Origin: Spirochaetaceae bacterium
GTDB taxonomy: Bacteria; Spirochaetota; Spirochaetia; DSM-27196; SLAA01
Reading direction: 5' to 3'
Assembly (NCBI GenBank): GCA_003552985.1
Contig: PUPD01000074.1
Span: 1 to 43,330 of the forward strand
Length of the DNA: 43,330 bases
Position numbers and translations under genes: made by a program. Positions 16,512 through 25,113 of this stretch are shown here, piece after piece. How positions within the stretch are numbered: the first letter of the stretch is position 1; each line of letters begins with the position of its first letter. The notes beneath the pieces are model-generated. The model saw nothing but the letters and a program-made list of their open reading frames with translations, did not search any database and was not told the DNA's origin.

Positions 16512-16622
16512 ACTCGATCTCCTCTTTGGATATTTGCCGCCCGCGGCCAGGCTCTACCGCCGGTCGGACTTTACCGGCGACCGCTCGCTGCCGGCCGTCT
16601 GACTCGGCATCGCCGACACGCG

Positions 16623-16712
16623 CTATCATATCACAGGCTCACCGATCACGGGGCCGCGGATTGCCGGCGACTCGATCACCGGCCCGTCAATTGCTACGCC
16701 GCCGATTACCGG
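16623..16712. repeat. 15-bp degenerate tandem repeat, six units, after the LacI gene
   Basis: Units begin at 16623, 16638, 16653, 16668, 16683 and 16698, each 15 bp, sharing a GAT(C/T)A(C/T)CGG-like core. On the minus strand one frame reads as a five-residue repeat (PVIGG, VAIDG, PVIES, PAIRG, PVIGE, PVI) then a stop, but there is no start codon or ribosome site. It overlaps the last codons of the LacI gene and fills much of the 194-base gap before rhaA. No promoter was seen in that gap. Confidence 0.7.
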
Positions 16713-17740
16713 GCTACCGAGTGAGGTATTTCACCATCAACCCGCGGATGGCTGGTGGACTCCCGAATCACGAGCTGCGTGGATATCACCACTCGCCTAC
16801 GGAAGTCAGCCCCGGTCGCGTTGCCTTCGAACAGCATCTCCACCGCTATCCGGCACATTTCGCGGAACGGCTGCTGAACCGTAGTGAGCTGCGGCCTGAT
16901 CATCGTGGCAAACTCTATATCGTCCACGCCGACAACCGAAACATCTTCGGGGATCCGTATGCCGCGCCTCTGCAGTGCATTCATCACCCCAATGGCCATC
17001 AGGTCATTCTGGGCCCAAATCGCCGTGGTCTCCGGCCGGTGCGTCAGGATATGCTCGACCGCCTCTTCGCCGAACCCGTACTTGAAGTTGCCTTCAACAA
17101 AACACGCTTCAGATGCATCGAGCTCCGATTCCCTCAGCGCCGCCCGAAGCCCGGCCAGCCGCTGGCGGCAGAGGGCCACATTGAGCGGCCCGGTAACGCA
17201 CACAATCTCACGATGCCCGAGCGAAAGCAAGTGCCGCGCAGCCAGATGCCCGGTGCGCTCATTGTCCATGACGACGCTCGCTGCGCGCTCATCCTGCATG
17301 CCCCGGTCGATGACAACAAACGGCGTACCGACATCATCGAGCATACGCAGGGACTCACTTTCGTCGGAAACCCGCGAGAACAGTATGCCGTCGACGTTAC
17401 GCCCTAGAAGCTGGTCGATAAACCTACGCTCGGCAGCGGGATCGTCTGCGGTGTTACCGACGATCAGATTACACTTGTGCCGGCGCGCAAACTCCTCGGT
17501 ATACCGGACAAAGTTCGCAAACGAAGGGTTGGCGATATCCGGCACTGCAAGCCCGATAAGCCGGCCGCGACGTGACCTGAGGCCGGACCCGAGCAGGTTT
17601 GGACGATACCCGAGCCGGGTGATCGCCTCTTCGACGCGCGTGCGCGTTTGCTCTTCAACCGGGACGGTTTTGTTGATAACTCTCGAAACCGTAGCCACCG
17701 AGACGCCCGCCAACCGAGCGACGTCTTTCATCGACGGCAT
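16706..17740 (-). CDS. LacI/GalR-family transcriptional regulator
   Basis: Sugar-responsive DNA-binding protein of 344 residues, the normal length. The HTH is at the N-terminus: MKDVARLAGVSVATVSRVIN, then TRTRVEEAITRLGYRPNLLG. The effector domain follows: LIGLAVPDIANPSFANFVRYTEE, NVDGILFSRVSDE, HREIVCVTGPLNVALCRQRLAG, PEDVSVVGVDDIEFATMIRPQLTTVQQP. The ATG at 17740 lies eight bases after a GGGGGG run. It is immediately upstream of rhaA on the same strand, which suggests rhamnose or rhamnulose sensing. It also follows the epimerase gene by 54 bases, so it could serve the 17795-23670 module instead. Confidence 0.9.
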   Translation of the reverse strand: MPSMKDVARLAGVSVATVSRVINKTVPVEEQTRTRVEEAITRLGYRPNLLGSGLRSRRGRLIGLAVPDIANPSFANFVRYTEEFARRHKCNLIVGNTADDPAAERRFIDQLLGRNVDGILFSRVSDESESLRMLDDVGTPFVVIDRGMQDERAASVVMDNERTGHLAARHLLSLGHREIVCVTGPLNVALCRQRLAGLRAALRESELDASEACFVEGNFKYGFGEEAVEHILTHRPETTAIWAQNDLMAIGVMNALQRRGIRIPEDVSVVGVDDIEFATMIRPQLTTVQQPFREMCRIAVEMLFEGNATGADFRRRVVISTQLVIRESTSHPRVDGEIPHSVAR

Positions 17741-17794
17741 AATGCGTTCCCCCCGAACACATGCGTGGACTGCGCCGCTGCACCGGCCAGTGTG

Positions 17795-18742
17795 TCACGC
17801 TTCCACGAGGCTCCGTTCACGCTCGCGAAAGTACTCCACGCTCGACTGCACGAGGCGGTCGAGCATCGCGGGATCCTGCACACTGTTCTTCGCCGGGTAC
17901 GGGTCACCGCCCGGCCCCAGCGGTTCGGGCGTCACAAACCGCCCTTCGGTGTTGTAGCCGATAAGATAGAGCGCCATGATGATCGTGTCGAGATCCATGA
18001 AGCCGTCACCGAGCGCCCGGCGGTTACTGTCAGCCGCGTGCAGGTTCACAAGCTGCTCTCCGGCGCTCAGGATCGCCTCACCCATATGATCCTCTTCGGT
18101 AAACATGTGATAAAGGTCGCCGTTGATGTGGGCGATCGCCGGGTGATCCACACCCCGGATGTACTCCTTGGCTTCGGCGATCGTGTGGACAATACTCACC
18201 TCGGCCGAGCGGATAGGCTCCACAGCCGCCTTAATTCCGGACTGTTCGAACAGGAGTGCGATACTCCGCAGCGTTGCGGTGCTACGCTCAAGCTCGGTGT
18301 CGTCGTGCGCCACAGGCCTGCCGACGGCCGCCGGCACAACAAGCAGATATTCGGCCCCCAGTTCAGCGCCGAACTCGAGCTCACGGCGAATATACTCGAC
18401 AGCAGCCTGCTGCTTCTGCGGAATGTTGCTTGCAAGCTCGTTTTCAGCTGAGTACATGCCGCAGATCCCCGAAATCTTCAGCCCGTGGTCGTCGAGGATA
18501 CGCAGCGTCTCTCTCGGATCATAGCCCAGGTCCGGGCCGTAATGGTTGCCATGAAGCTCGATGTACTCAAGACCCGCCGCCGCAAGACGCTTCGCCGAAG
18601 CTTCCAGCGGTTCGAGCCCGAACCCCCAGTTGCTCCACGACATCGCCAGGCGCCGTCGCAAGCGTTGCGGCTCATCGCATTTCAGCTGCTCGAATGCCTT
18701 TCTGATCTCCTCGTTTTTGTGCTCAAAACGCTGCGTCTTCAT
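17795..18742 (-). CDS. Sugar phosphate isomerase/epimerase-like TIM-barrel protein
   Basis: Cytoplasmic TIM barrel of the xylose-isomerase-like/AP-endonuclease-2 family (D-tagatose 3-epimerase and related enzymes), 315 residues. Visible family features are MSWSNWGFGLEPLEASAKRL at strand 1, GLEYIELHGNHYGPDLG, VVPAAVGRP, the metal-ligand Glu in IKAAVEPIRSAEVS, HINGDLYHMFTEED with Asp and His, and a late Glu in TPEPLGPGGDP. The N-terminal 30 residues form a charged helix absent from many members. The ATG has AGGAGT eight bases upstream. It follows the permease gene by 26 bases and so is the catabolic enzyme of the 18769-23670 transporter operon. Substrate not deducible. Confidence 0.8.
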   Translation of the reverse strand: MKTQRFEHKNEEIRKAFEQLKCDEPQRLRRRLAMSWSNWGFGLEPLEASAKRLAAAGLEYIELHGNHYGPDLGYDPRETLRILDDHGLKISGICGMYSAENELASNIPQKQQAAVEYIRRELEFGAELGAEYLLVVPAAVGRPVAHDDTELERSTATLRSIALLFEQSGIKAAVEPIRSAEVSIVHTIAEAKEYIRGVDHPAIAHINGDLYHMFTEEDHMGEAILSAGEQLVNLHAADSNRRALGDGFMDLDTIIMALYLIGYNTEGRFVTPEPLGPGGDPYPAKNSVQDPAMLDRLVQSSVEYFRERERSLVEA

Positions 18743-18768
18743 CCCGTCAACTCCTGGAAAACTATCGG

Positions 18769-19701
18769 TTAGTCCTGCTCGCGCAACCGGTCCAGCAGCA
18801 CCGCTCCGACGATGATCGATCCTTGGATAACCAACTGGAAGTATGCTGAAACGCCCATCAGATTCAACCCATTGGCGATCATACCCACCAGCAAAGCTCC
18901 GAGCGCTGAACCGATGACGGTACCGCGCCCTCCCATGAGACTCGTTCCTCCGATCACCACCGCCGCAATCACATCCAGCTCGTATGCGCGGCCGGCTATC
19001 GGCTCTCCTGCATTCAGCCTGGCGGTGAGAATCAGGGCCCCTAATGCCGCCGCACCGCCGGAAATCATGTAGGTCAAGACCTTATAGAAGTCGACGTTGA
19101 TCCCCGACAGCTTGGTTGCCTCTTCGTTGCCGCCGATTGCATATAGGTAACGGCCGAAGCGAGTCTGAGACAGCACCAGCGTCGCTGCTACTACCGTTCC
19201 GATGAAGATCCAGATCGGCACCGGAACGTTCAGTATTGACCCTGCCCCCATATAACGAAAAGACCGCTCGAAACCGCTGATCGGATGGCCGCCGGTACGC
19301 AGCAGCGCCGCACCGCGCGCCACACTCATCATTCCGAGGGTAACAACGAACGGGGTAACCTTTCCGATGGTAATGATCAGACCGTTGACCAACCCGACAC
19401 CGGCGCCCACGCCGAGCGTAGCGATGATGATCAACGGCACACTCAGGCCAAGGTGCTCGAACCCGGCCGCCATGACTCCGGCCAACGCAAGCCCCGAGCC
19501 TACCGAAAGGTCGATACCCCGCGCCACAATCACAAACGTCATGCCGACGGCCATCACGCCCTGTATGGAGGTCTGCAGGACGATGTTCCTCAGATTGCGG
19601 ACGGTCAGGAAGGTAGGATGGGCGAACGACAACGCTACAAACACGACCGCTATTCCGATTACTATCCCATACTTCTTCGCAACGATGCTCACCAGCTTCA
19701 T
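18769..19701 (-). CDS. Ribose-type ABC transporter permease
   Basis: CUT2 (RbsC-like) inner-membrane permease, 310 residues. Diagnostic segments are VIVARGIDLSVGSGLALAGV, KVTPFVVTLGMMSVARGAALL, TRFGRYLYAIGGNEEATKLSGI, GGTSLMGGRGTVIGSALGALL and FQLVIQGSIIVGAVLLDRL. A single permease gene follows the ATPase, so the channel is presumably a homodimer, unlike the two-permease rhamnose system. Its start overlaps the ATPase stop by four bases. It is the best intact reference for the broken permease at 25393-26024, which shares nearly all of these motifs up to its deletion point. Confidence 0.9.
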   Translation of the reverse strand: MKLVSIVAKKYGIVIGIAVVFVALSFAHPTFLTVRNLRNIVLQTSIQGVMAVGMTFVIVARGIDLSVGSGLALAGVMAAGFEHLGLSVPLIIIATLGVGAGVGLVNGLIITIGKVTPFVVTLGMMSVARGAALLRTGGHPISGFERSFRYMGAGSILNVPVPIWIFIGTVVAATLVLSQTRFGRYLYAIGGNEEATKLSGINVDFYKVLTYMISGGAAALGALILTARLNAGEPIAGRAYELDVIAAVVIGGTSLMGGRGTVIGSALGALLVGMIANGLNLMGVSAYFQLVIQGSIIVGAVLLDRLREQD

Positions 19702-21248
19702 ACGTTCTCTCCCAGTAGCTCACGCGCACGCTCCAGCGCACCGGATTCGCCGCCTATCGCATAGCTCAGGATTTCGGCCTGATCGGTCGCTGCGGTCTGC
19801 AGCTCCTTGACAACCCGGCCCCGGTGCATGACAAGCACGCGATCGCTGATATTGAGGATCTCCGGCAGCTCTGAAGAGATCATGATGATTCCCGCGCCCC
19901 CTTCCAACAGCTCCTCCATGAGTCGATAGATCTCCGCTTTGGCTCCCACATCGATACCGCGGGTCGGTTCGTCGAAAATCACGATATCCGATTGCCTCAG
20001 GAACCACTTGCCGAGCACCACCTTTTGCTGGTTCCCGCCACTCAAGTTACGAACCGTCTGTCTGGGACTCGGCGTGCGGATTCTGATTCGCTCGATAATG
20101 CGGTCCACCATGTTCCGGAGCATGGAGTTCCTGAGGAAGCCCAGCGTTGTATTACCGTCAAGCACCGGCAGCGTCAGATTATCGGCAACCGTGAGGATCT
20201 GTACCAACCCATGTCGCTTCCGTTCTTCAGGAACCAGTGCCATTCCCGAATGCACCGCGTGCCACGGACCACCGGACTTCATCTCCTTACCGTGCACGAA
20301 GATTCGGCCGCTGGTTCGCCTGCGGTACCCGAACAGCAGCTGAGCCATCTCGGTTCTCCCGGCGCCAACAAGCCCCGATACACCGAGAATCTCCCCGCGG
20401 CGCAACGTAAATGAGATATCCGAGCAGACGCCCTCCTCGGTGAGTCCTTCAACCCTGAGCAACTCTTCGCCGACCGCGCGGCTCTCGGTGCGACTGTAGC
20501 GCACTCCGGTTTCACGGCCGACCATGTGTCGGATAATCTCATCGCGGGTTAGGTTCGCCTTCCTGTCGGTGATGATCCTTTGGCCGTCACGCAAAACCGT
20601 GACGCGATCGGCAAGAATGTCTACCTCTTCGAGCCGATGCGATATGTAAATAACGCCCACGCCGCGCTCGCGAAGCGTGCCGATGATATCGAACAGGCGT
20701 TCGGTTTCGGTTCCGGTGAGTGTGGCTGTGGGCTCGTCCATCACGATAATCTTCGCGTTGAGTGACAACGCCTTTGCGATCTCCACAACCTGTTGAGTTG
20801 CCGCCCCAAGACTGGCCACTGTATCGCGCGGATCAATCGAGACACTGAACGGCCTGAGAAGCTCGTCCACCTGCTGCCGCATGCGTTTCCAGTCGATCAG
20901 CCCCCCGGCGCGCAGTGGTTCACGTCCCAGAAACACATTCTCGGCCACCGAAAGATAAGGAGTCAGGTTGAGCTCCTGGTAAATCACACTCACTCCCAGA
21001 TCGAGCATCTCCCCCGGTTTCTGAGGGCGCACAGCTCTCCCTTCCAACCAGATCTGCCCCTCATCCGGGTGATGCACGCCCGAGAGGATCTTGATCAGAG
21101 TGGATTTGCCGGCACCATTCTCGCCTACAATGGCATGAACTTCACCGGCCTCCAGATCAAAAGAGACATCGTCGAGCGCCTTGACTCCGGGGAAAGTCTT
21201 GCTAATGCCCTCCATGGAAAGCAGGGGGCTCCCGTTCGTGATTGGCAT
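19698..21248 (-). CDS. Ribose-type ABC transporter ATPase
   Basis: RbsA/MglA-like duplicated ATPase of 516 residues. First half: Walker A GENGAGKST, VIYQELNLTPYLSVAENVFLG, and Walker B IIVMDEPTATL. Second half: GLVGAGRTE, LVPEERKRHGL, signature LSGGNQQKVVLGKWF, Walker B VIFDEPTRGIDVG. The C-terminus ends ARELLGENV and overlaps the permease start. The ATG at 21248 has GGAG eight bases upstream and lies just after an intercistronic hairpin. It works with the binding protein encoded at 21329 and the permease encoded at 18769. The second half is closely similar to the ATPase part of the chimeric relic at 26051-27175. Confidence 0.92.
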   Translation of the reverse strand: MPITNGSPLLSMEGISKTFPGVKALDDVSFDLEAGEVHAIVGENGAGKSTLIKILSGVHHPDEGQIWLEGRAVRPQKPGEMLDLGVSVIYQELNLTPYLSVAENVFLGREPLRAGGLIDWKRMRQQVDELLRPFSVSIDPRDTVASLGAATQQVVEIAKALSLNAKIIVMDEPTATLTGTETERLFDIIGTLRERGVGVIYISHRLEEVDILADRVTVLRDGQRIITDRKANLTRDEIIRHMVGRETGVRYSRTESRAVGEELLRVEGLTEEGVCSDISFTLRRGEILGVSGLVGAGRTEMAQLLFGYRRRTSGRIFVHGKEMKSGGPWHAVHSGMALVPEERKRHGLVQILTVADNLTLPVLDGNTTLGFLRNSMLRNMVDRIIERIRIRTPSPRQTVRNLSGGNQQKVVLGKWFLRQSDIVIFDEPTRGIDVGAKAEIYRLMEELLEGGAGIIMISSELPEILNISDRVLVMHRGRVVKELQTAATDQAEILSYAIGGESGALERARELLGENV

Positions 21249-21270
21249 AGCGATTACTCCAGATGAAGTC

Positions 21271-21295
21271 GCCGGGCGCAGACAACGCGCCCGGC
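21271..21295. promoter_or_regulatory. Intercistronic hairpin between SBP and ATPase genes
   Basis: Perfect 9-bp GC-rich stem GCCGGGCGC (21271-21279) with GCGCCCGGC (21287-21295) and a 7-base loop. It sits 33 bases after the binding-protein stop and 22 before the ATPase start. No T-run. Same placement as the hairpin at 11159. Confidence 0.7.
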
Positions 21296-21328
21296 ATCGT
21301 AGTAACGATTCAGCTTTTCGATTGTCGA

Positions 21329-22288
21329 CTACTCGACCTTGTCTTCAGCCTCGTCGATGTTATCGGGGGTGATAATGACCGGCGCAATGTAGTGCTCGTT
21401 GCCCGGAGGAGCAACGCCGTCCTGGACATATTCGTACAGGTAGTTCAGAGCCACCCGTGCCTGTTCGCCGGGGAACTGCTCGACGGTGGCGTCGAGGCGT
21501 CCTTCCTCCATGTAGCTCAGCGCATCAGGGATGGCGTCGTAGCCGACAATCACAACGTCGTCGAGGTCGATACCGGCTGCTTCGATCGCCTCAATGGCGC
21601 CGAGAGCCATCTCGTCGTTTGCGGCGAAGACGCCGTCAAACTCACCATGGGCCTCAATGAGGTCTTCCATAACGCTTTGGCCCTGAGCGCGGTCGAACTC
21701 GGCGGTCACGCTTGCGAGCACCTCGATATCGGTATCTTCAATCACTTCGTGAAAGCCGTCTGCACGCTCAATTGCAGGCGTTGCGCCCGGGGTGCCTTCC
21801 AGCTCCAGGACTCTGCCTGAACCGTCGAGCGCTTCAATCAGATACTCACCGGCGACACGCCCACCTTCTATGTTGTCGGCGCCGACATGCACCAGCACGT
21901 CACCATCGGCTACCGCGCGGTCCACCGTGGCAACCGGAATATCGACCGCATTCAACTCCTCTACCGCAGGCACCAGGGCATCGGCTCCAATCGGAGACAT
22001 CAGAACCGCGTCCACACCGCGCGCGATGAAGTCCTCGACAATCGACATCTGTCGTGCCGTTTCGTTGTTCGCATCGAGCGCCAATACCTCGACGTCGAGC
22101 TCATCAGCTTCCATCATCACATTGTTCTGCAAGTGGATGAAAAACGGATGACCCAAAGACGGAAGGGTGAGCCCGACCGTTACGCGATCCGGGTCAACCT
22201 CCGGCTCGCCCGCACCCATTGCAAGTACGCTGCTCAACAGCAGCAAAGCAACGGCCACGACAGCTACCTTCGATAGCGTCTTTTTCAT
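21329..22288 (-). CDS. Ribose-type sugar-binding protein
   Basis: Periplasmic type I binding protein of 319 residues. Signal peptide is MKKTLSKVAVVAVALLLLSS with cleavage near AMGAGEPE, followed by an acidic mature N-terminus. Fold motifs are VGLTLPSLGHPFFIHLQNNV, EDFIARGVDAVLMSPIGADALVPA, VDRAVADGDVLVHVGADNIEGGRVAGE, FAANDEMALGAIEAIEAAG and VIVGYDAIPDALSYM. The mature protein is strongly acidic, as seen in mildly halophilic or alkaliphilic bacteria. The ATG has AGGAGG upstream. The first half is close to the SBP part of the chimeric relic at 26051-27175. Specificity unknown. Confidence 0.92.
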   Translation of the reverse strand: MKKTLSKVAVVAVALLLLSSVLAMGAGEPEVDPDRVTVGLTLPSLGHPFFIHLQNNVMMEADELDVEVLALDANNETARQMSIVEDFIARGVDAVLMSPIGADALVPAVEELNAVDIPVATVDRAVADGDVLVHVGADNIEGGRVAGEYLIEALDGSGRVLELEGTPGATPAIERADGFHEVIEDTDIEVLASVTAEFDRAQGQSVMEDLIEAHGEFDGVFAANDEMALGAIEAIEAAGIDLDDVVIVGYDAIPDALSYMEEGRLDATVEQFPGEQARVALNYLYEYVQDGVAPPGNEHYIAPVIITPDNIDEAEDKVE

Positions 22289-22467
22289 AAGTCCTTACCT
22301 CCTTCTTGCGGGGCTTGTAACCTATCTCGTCAGGGCGCTTCCCAGCACCATTCACCTACAGGTACTGGAAACCGTTCACTCTTCGTCCGGATATCACCTC
22401 CTTCATAACAGTCTTGAGGCGCACGCCACGGCGACGCCGGCACTCCCCCGTTCGGCCGTGACCGCAG

Positions 22468-23670
22468 TTACGGCTTGGGACCGAAGTGCTTCAGGAGTAC
22501 CAGGTTGTCATACTCGCTCTCGTTATGAACCTCGATGCCTGCACGCGCCGCATCCACGGTCACGAACAACTCGTCTTCGGTCATCTGTCCGAAACGGATC
22601 ATGGCGGGCGAGTTGACTTTCACGCTGCCGAACGTTCCGTGGCCCTGCACCACTATCAGACCGTACGCCGCCTCATCCACGATGCGCGCGGTACGGCCCG
22701 GAAAGACGGTCAGCTCTTTGGCGCTGAACGCCTCGGACTTGTAGCAAATCCAGTTCTCCTCGTAGCCTTCGGCGTGCATCTCCTCGAGCGCGCGAACCGG
22801 TTTCGGCGGGGAGAACCGGTTTTGGTACAGGTTGGGATCAACGTTCAGCTCCCAGTCAATGAGGCTCATGATGTAATCGAGATCGTCGCGGAGCTCCGGG
22901 GGCACGTCCTTTACCAACAGCTCCCACGGTGTATACGCGTCCCACACGATGGACTGAAACATAGCGAACACATCCGAGGCGCGCTGCGGCTCATACGTCA
23001 AGAACGAGCCCGGCGCATGCAGGAGCCCCGGCGGCACATCCCAGCCTGTTCCGGGGGTCAACCGGTAGGCGCGCGACAGGTCTAAGATGCCGTTGTCACC
23101 CTTGTGCCAGTCTTCGAGACACTGGCGCACCTGATCTTTCGTGACTCCCGGGTTGATCCCGAAGAAGGTATACGGGAAATAGCCGCGTTTGTTGTTCAGC
23201 TGTGGCGGAAAGTAATAGGCTTCCGGCTTGCCCTTCTGCCCGACTTTGGCGGCCATCTCATCGTTGTGATGCAGATGATGGGGAAGCGGCTCGAGGTTGT
23301 CGAAGAACTTGCTGTACATCGTCCAGCCGCCGTGCGCCTGCATGACCTCCGGGCCGAGAAAGTCGTTCCCGCGCAGCTCAATCGCGTCTTTGAGGAGCAC
23401 TTTGTGCTCCGAGGTACCGTCGCGCAGATAGATGTAACTCAGACCTTCGTCAGGTGTCGTCTCCGGTCCGTTATCGGCCTTGGTAGTCGAAGCAAACCAG
23501 CGCTCGTCGATACCGCCGCGATGTGCTCCGAACGCGTAGTAATCGTCGGGGTGCAGCTTCAACCGCTTGCCCGGAATGCAAAACGAGCGCGGCACCCAGG
23601 TTGGTGACAGGCGAACAACTCCGCCTCCCTGGTTCAAAGCCATGTCGAGAATTTCGTTCGCGGAAGCCAT
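22468..23670 (-). CDS. Cupin-fold, mannose-6-phosphate-isomerase-like protein
   Basis: 400-residue cytoplasmic protein of a cupin family that occurs in bacterial sugar-utilisation loci. Features are LSPTWVPRSFCIPGKRLKLHP near the N-terminus, GGIDERWFASTTKADNG, the metal-site motif PHHLHHNDE with clustered His, KPEAYYFPPQLNN, GTGWDVPPGLLHAPGSFLTYEPQ with a second His, and a C-terminal cupin strand pair AAYGLIVVQGHGTFG. The spacing of HxH...E...H is that of type I PMI enzymes, so a sugar isomerase role is plausible, but I know of no proven activity. The start at 23670 is chosen because GGAGAGG lies two to three bases upstream; the frame to 23703 lacks one. It is the first gene of the transporter-epimerase operon. 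Confidence 0.65.
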   Translation of the reverse strand: MASANEILDMALNQGGGVVRLSPTWVPRSFCIPGKRLKLHPDDYYAFGAHRGGIDERWFASTTKADNGPETTPDEGLSYIYLRDGTSEHKVLLKDAIELRGNDFLGPEVMQAHGGWTMYSKFFDNLEPLPHHLHHNDEMAAKVGQKGKPEAYYFPPQLNNKRGYFPYTFFGINPGVTKDQVRQCLEDWHKGDNGILDLSRAYRLTPGTGWDVPPGLLHAPGSFLTYEPQRASDVFAMFQSIVWDAYTPWELLVKDVPPELRDDLDYIMSLIDWELNVDPNLYQNRFSPPKPVRALEEMHAEGYEENWICYKSEAFSAKELTVFPGRTARIVDEAAYGLIVVQGHGTFGSVKVNSPAMIRFGQMTEDELFVTVDAARAGIEVHNESEYDNLVLLKHFGPKP

Positions 23671-23716
23671 TACCTCTCCTTGTTCGTTAGAAACGAGCCG
23701 CACTGCAGCTGCTTAT

Positions 23717-23765
23717 GCATGATATCGTTTATGAAAACGATATCATGCCCATTTTCAGCCGTCAA
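23717..23765 (-). promoter_or_regulatory. Promoter with 32-bp perfect palindromic operator for the cupin operon
   Basis: A 14-bp perfect inverted repeat, GCATGATATCGTTT (23717-23730) and AAACGATATCATGC (23735-23748), is separated by four bases. On the minus strand a -35-like TTGACG (23760-23765), 17 bp, and a -10-like TATCGT (23737-23742) precede it, so the palindrome covers the -10 and the transcript start. It ends 47 bases before the cupin ATG. The binding protein is unknown; the half-site does not look like a standard LacI operator. Confidence 0.7.
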
Positions 23766-23824
23766 TGGCGCTTGTTCAGTTCGAGAGGGTGCAATCGAGC
23801 TCGCGCTCAGTACGAATCGCCAAA

Positions 23825-25093
23825 TCAGTACATATCCATTTGGTATCGCTTCTCATGTTTGAGCTGCTGCAGCCACTCTCCCGCCTGGGCAACGGTCATA
23901 CCTCCTTAGCGAGCGGCGATTAGCTCGAGCGTGGTCTTCACATCGCGCCCCATCGTGCGTTTGTTGCCGCAGAGGTACAAAACAGCCTCGCGGTCAGCAA
24001 ACCAGCGGTATACCTCGCCGCCCAGCTCATCAAAACGGTGCTGTACGTAGCGTTTCCGCGATCCGTCACGGGAAAAGACGGCGTTCAGACGCGTCAAAAC
24101 ACCATGGCGCTGCATTGCGATAAGCTCGTCTGGATAGAGAAAGTCGCTGTGTTCATGGCGGTCCCCAAAGACCAGTCAGTTAGCGCCGGTCGCACACCGC
24201 CGACGCCGCTCCTGCAGAAACGCCCGAAACGGAGCGATCCCGGTTCTACCCGGTCGGCGATATAGGTCGAGCATGCGCCGCGGTGGACTCGTCCGCTTAA
24301 GGTGTACTCAACCAAGGATATCGTGAGGTCGGCACGCCGAGCCACCGTATCCGCCTCCAGCGCGGATGCTGCCGAATAAAGACGCGGCATAAGATTTCGC
24401 AACGCACCGAGAAGCTCTTCGGGAACAGCCGGCGGTTCAAACTCAGAGACCAGGTCCAACACATCACGATTACGGCAGTAGTCCTCGAGTTCCACAGCGT
24501 CGGTTACCAAACCAGCGAGGCGACCGTTGCCGGCGCAGGCGGCGTAGTTGCAGACAACTACCGGCGTAAGCAGCGTCAGCTCGTAATCCGACAGAGGCGC
24601 TGCCTTCAGCAGCTTGGTACCGGAGCGAAAGCTCACCGCGCGCGTTCCGTCGTAACCGGTCGCTTTCAGCAACCGGTCGACCAGGGAACGCGGATTACGG
24701 AGATACACCCCGAACGGAGTCGCCCGCCTCATAGCGCTCTGGAAACTCGTCGAGCGAGCGAGAAAGGTGCACGCTCTTTTTGTCGTAGTCCGGATCGGTG
24801 AGCAGGCGTTTCTCCAGCACCGGCGCATAGTAGGCGTTCTCAGAATCCGCCTCGCGTACCCATCGCTTTGCATCCTCCTCGAAGTCGATATCGCACTCCA
24901 CCAGCGGGCTGACTTCGGAAGCTCCGAGCTCCAGCAGCCTTGCACGCAGATCGTTGCCGACTGTACAGAAGTCGCGATAGCTGCTGTCGCCGAAGGCCAC
25001 TACCGCGAATCTCGCGTGCTCCATCTCCGGAGCGCGTCCGTTGTGTAAGCACGTATACAAGGCCTCGACCGCTACCGGCGGGCCGCCTGCAGC
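23825..25093 (-). pseudogene. Broken sulfite-reductase-type flavoprotein (CysJ-like)
   Basis: Relic of an NADPH diflavin reductase. Going 5' to 3': the flavodoxin domain is truncated at its start and picks up at ALYTCLHNGRAPEMEHARFA with AFGDSSYRDFC. The frame shifts near 24715-24724 (RYEAGDS, then FGVYLRNPRSLVDRLL in another frame). The FAD domain (GACSTYIADRVEPG) is joined by deletion straight to IAPFRAFLQERRR, losing the segment between. A TGA at 24176-24178 replaces the expected Trp before LVFGDRHEHSDFLYPDEL. The NADPH domain continues (KRYVQHRFDELG, YLCGNKRTMGRDV) to a TAA at 23906-23908. The same frame then runs on to the normal CysJ-like C-terminus LKHEKRYQMDMY. At least five independent lesions; not functional. 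Confidence 0.85.
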
Positions 25094-25113
25094 AGCTCGG
25101 GAGCGGTTACTGG

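Noticed and set aside
16526-17407. 293-codon plus-strand frame over the LacI gene
   Set aside because: Antisense shadow of a well-conserved LacI protein; composition is Arg/His/Pro-rich as expected for a complementary frame of GC-rich coding DNA.
22486-23085. 199-codon plus-strand frame opposite the cupin gene
   Set aside because: Shadow of the cupin coding frame, without ribosome site or family features.
23836-23899. Small ORF with AGGAGG and ATG after the CysJ-like relic
   Set aside because: It is in frame with the relic and encodes the expected CysJ C-terminus, so it is the end of the broken gene rather than a separate peptide gene.
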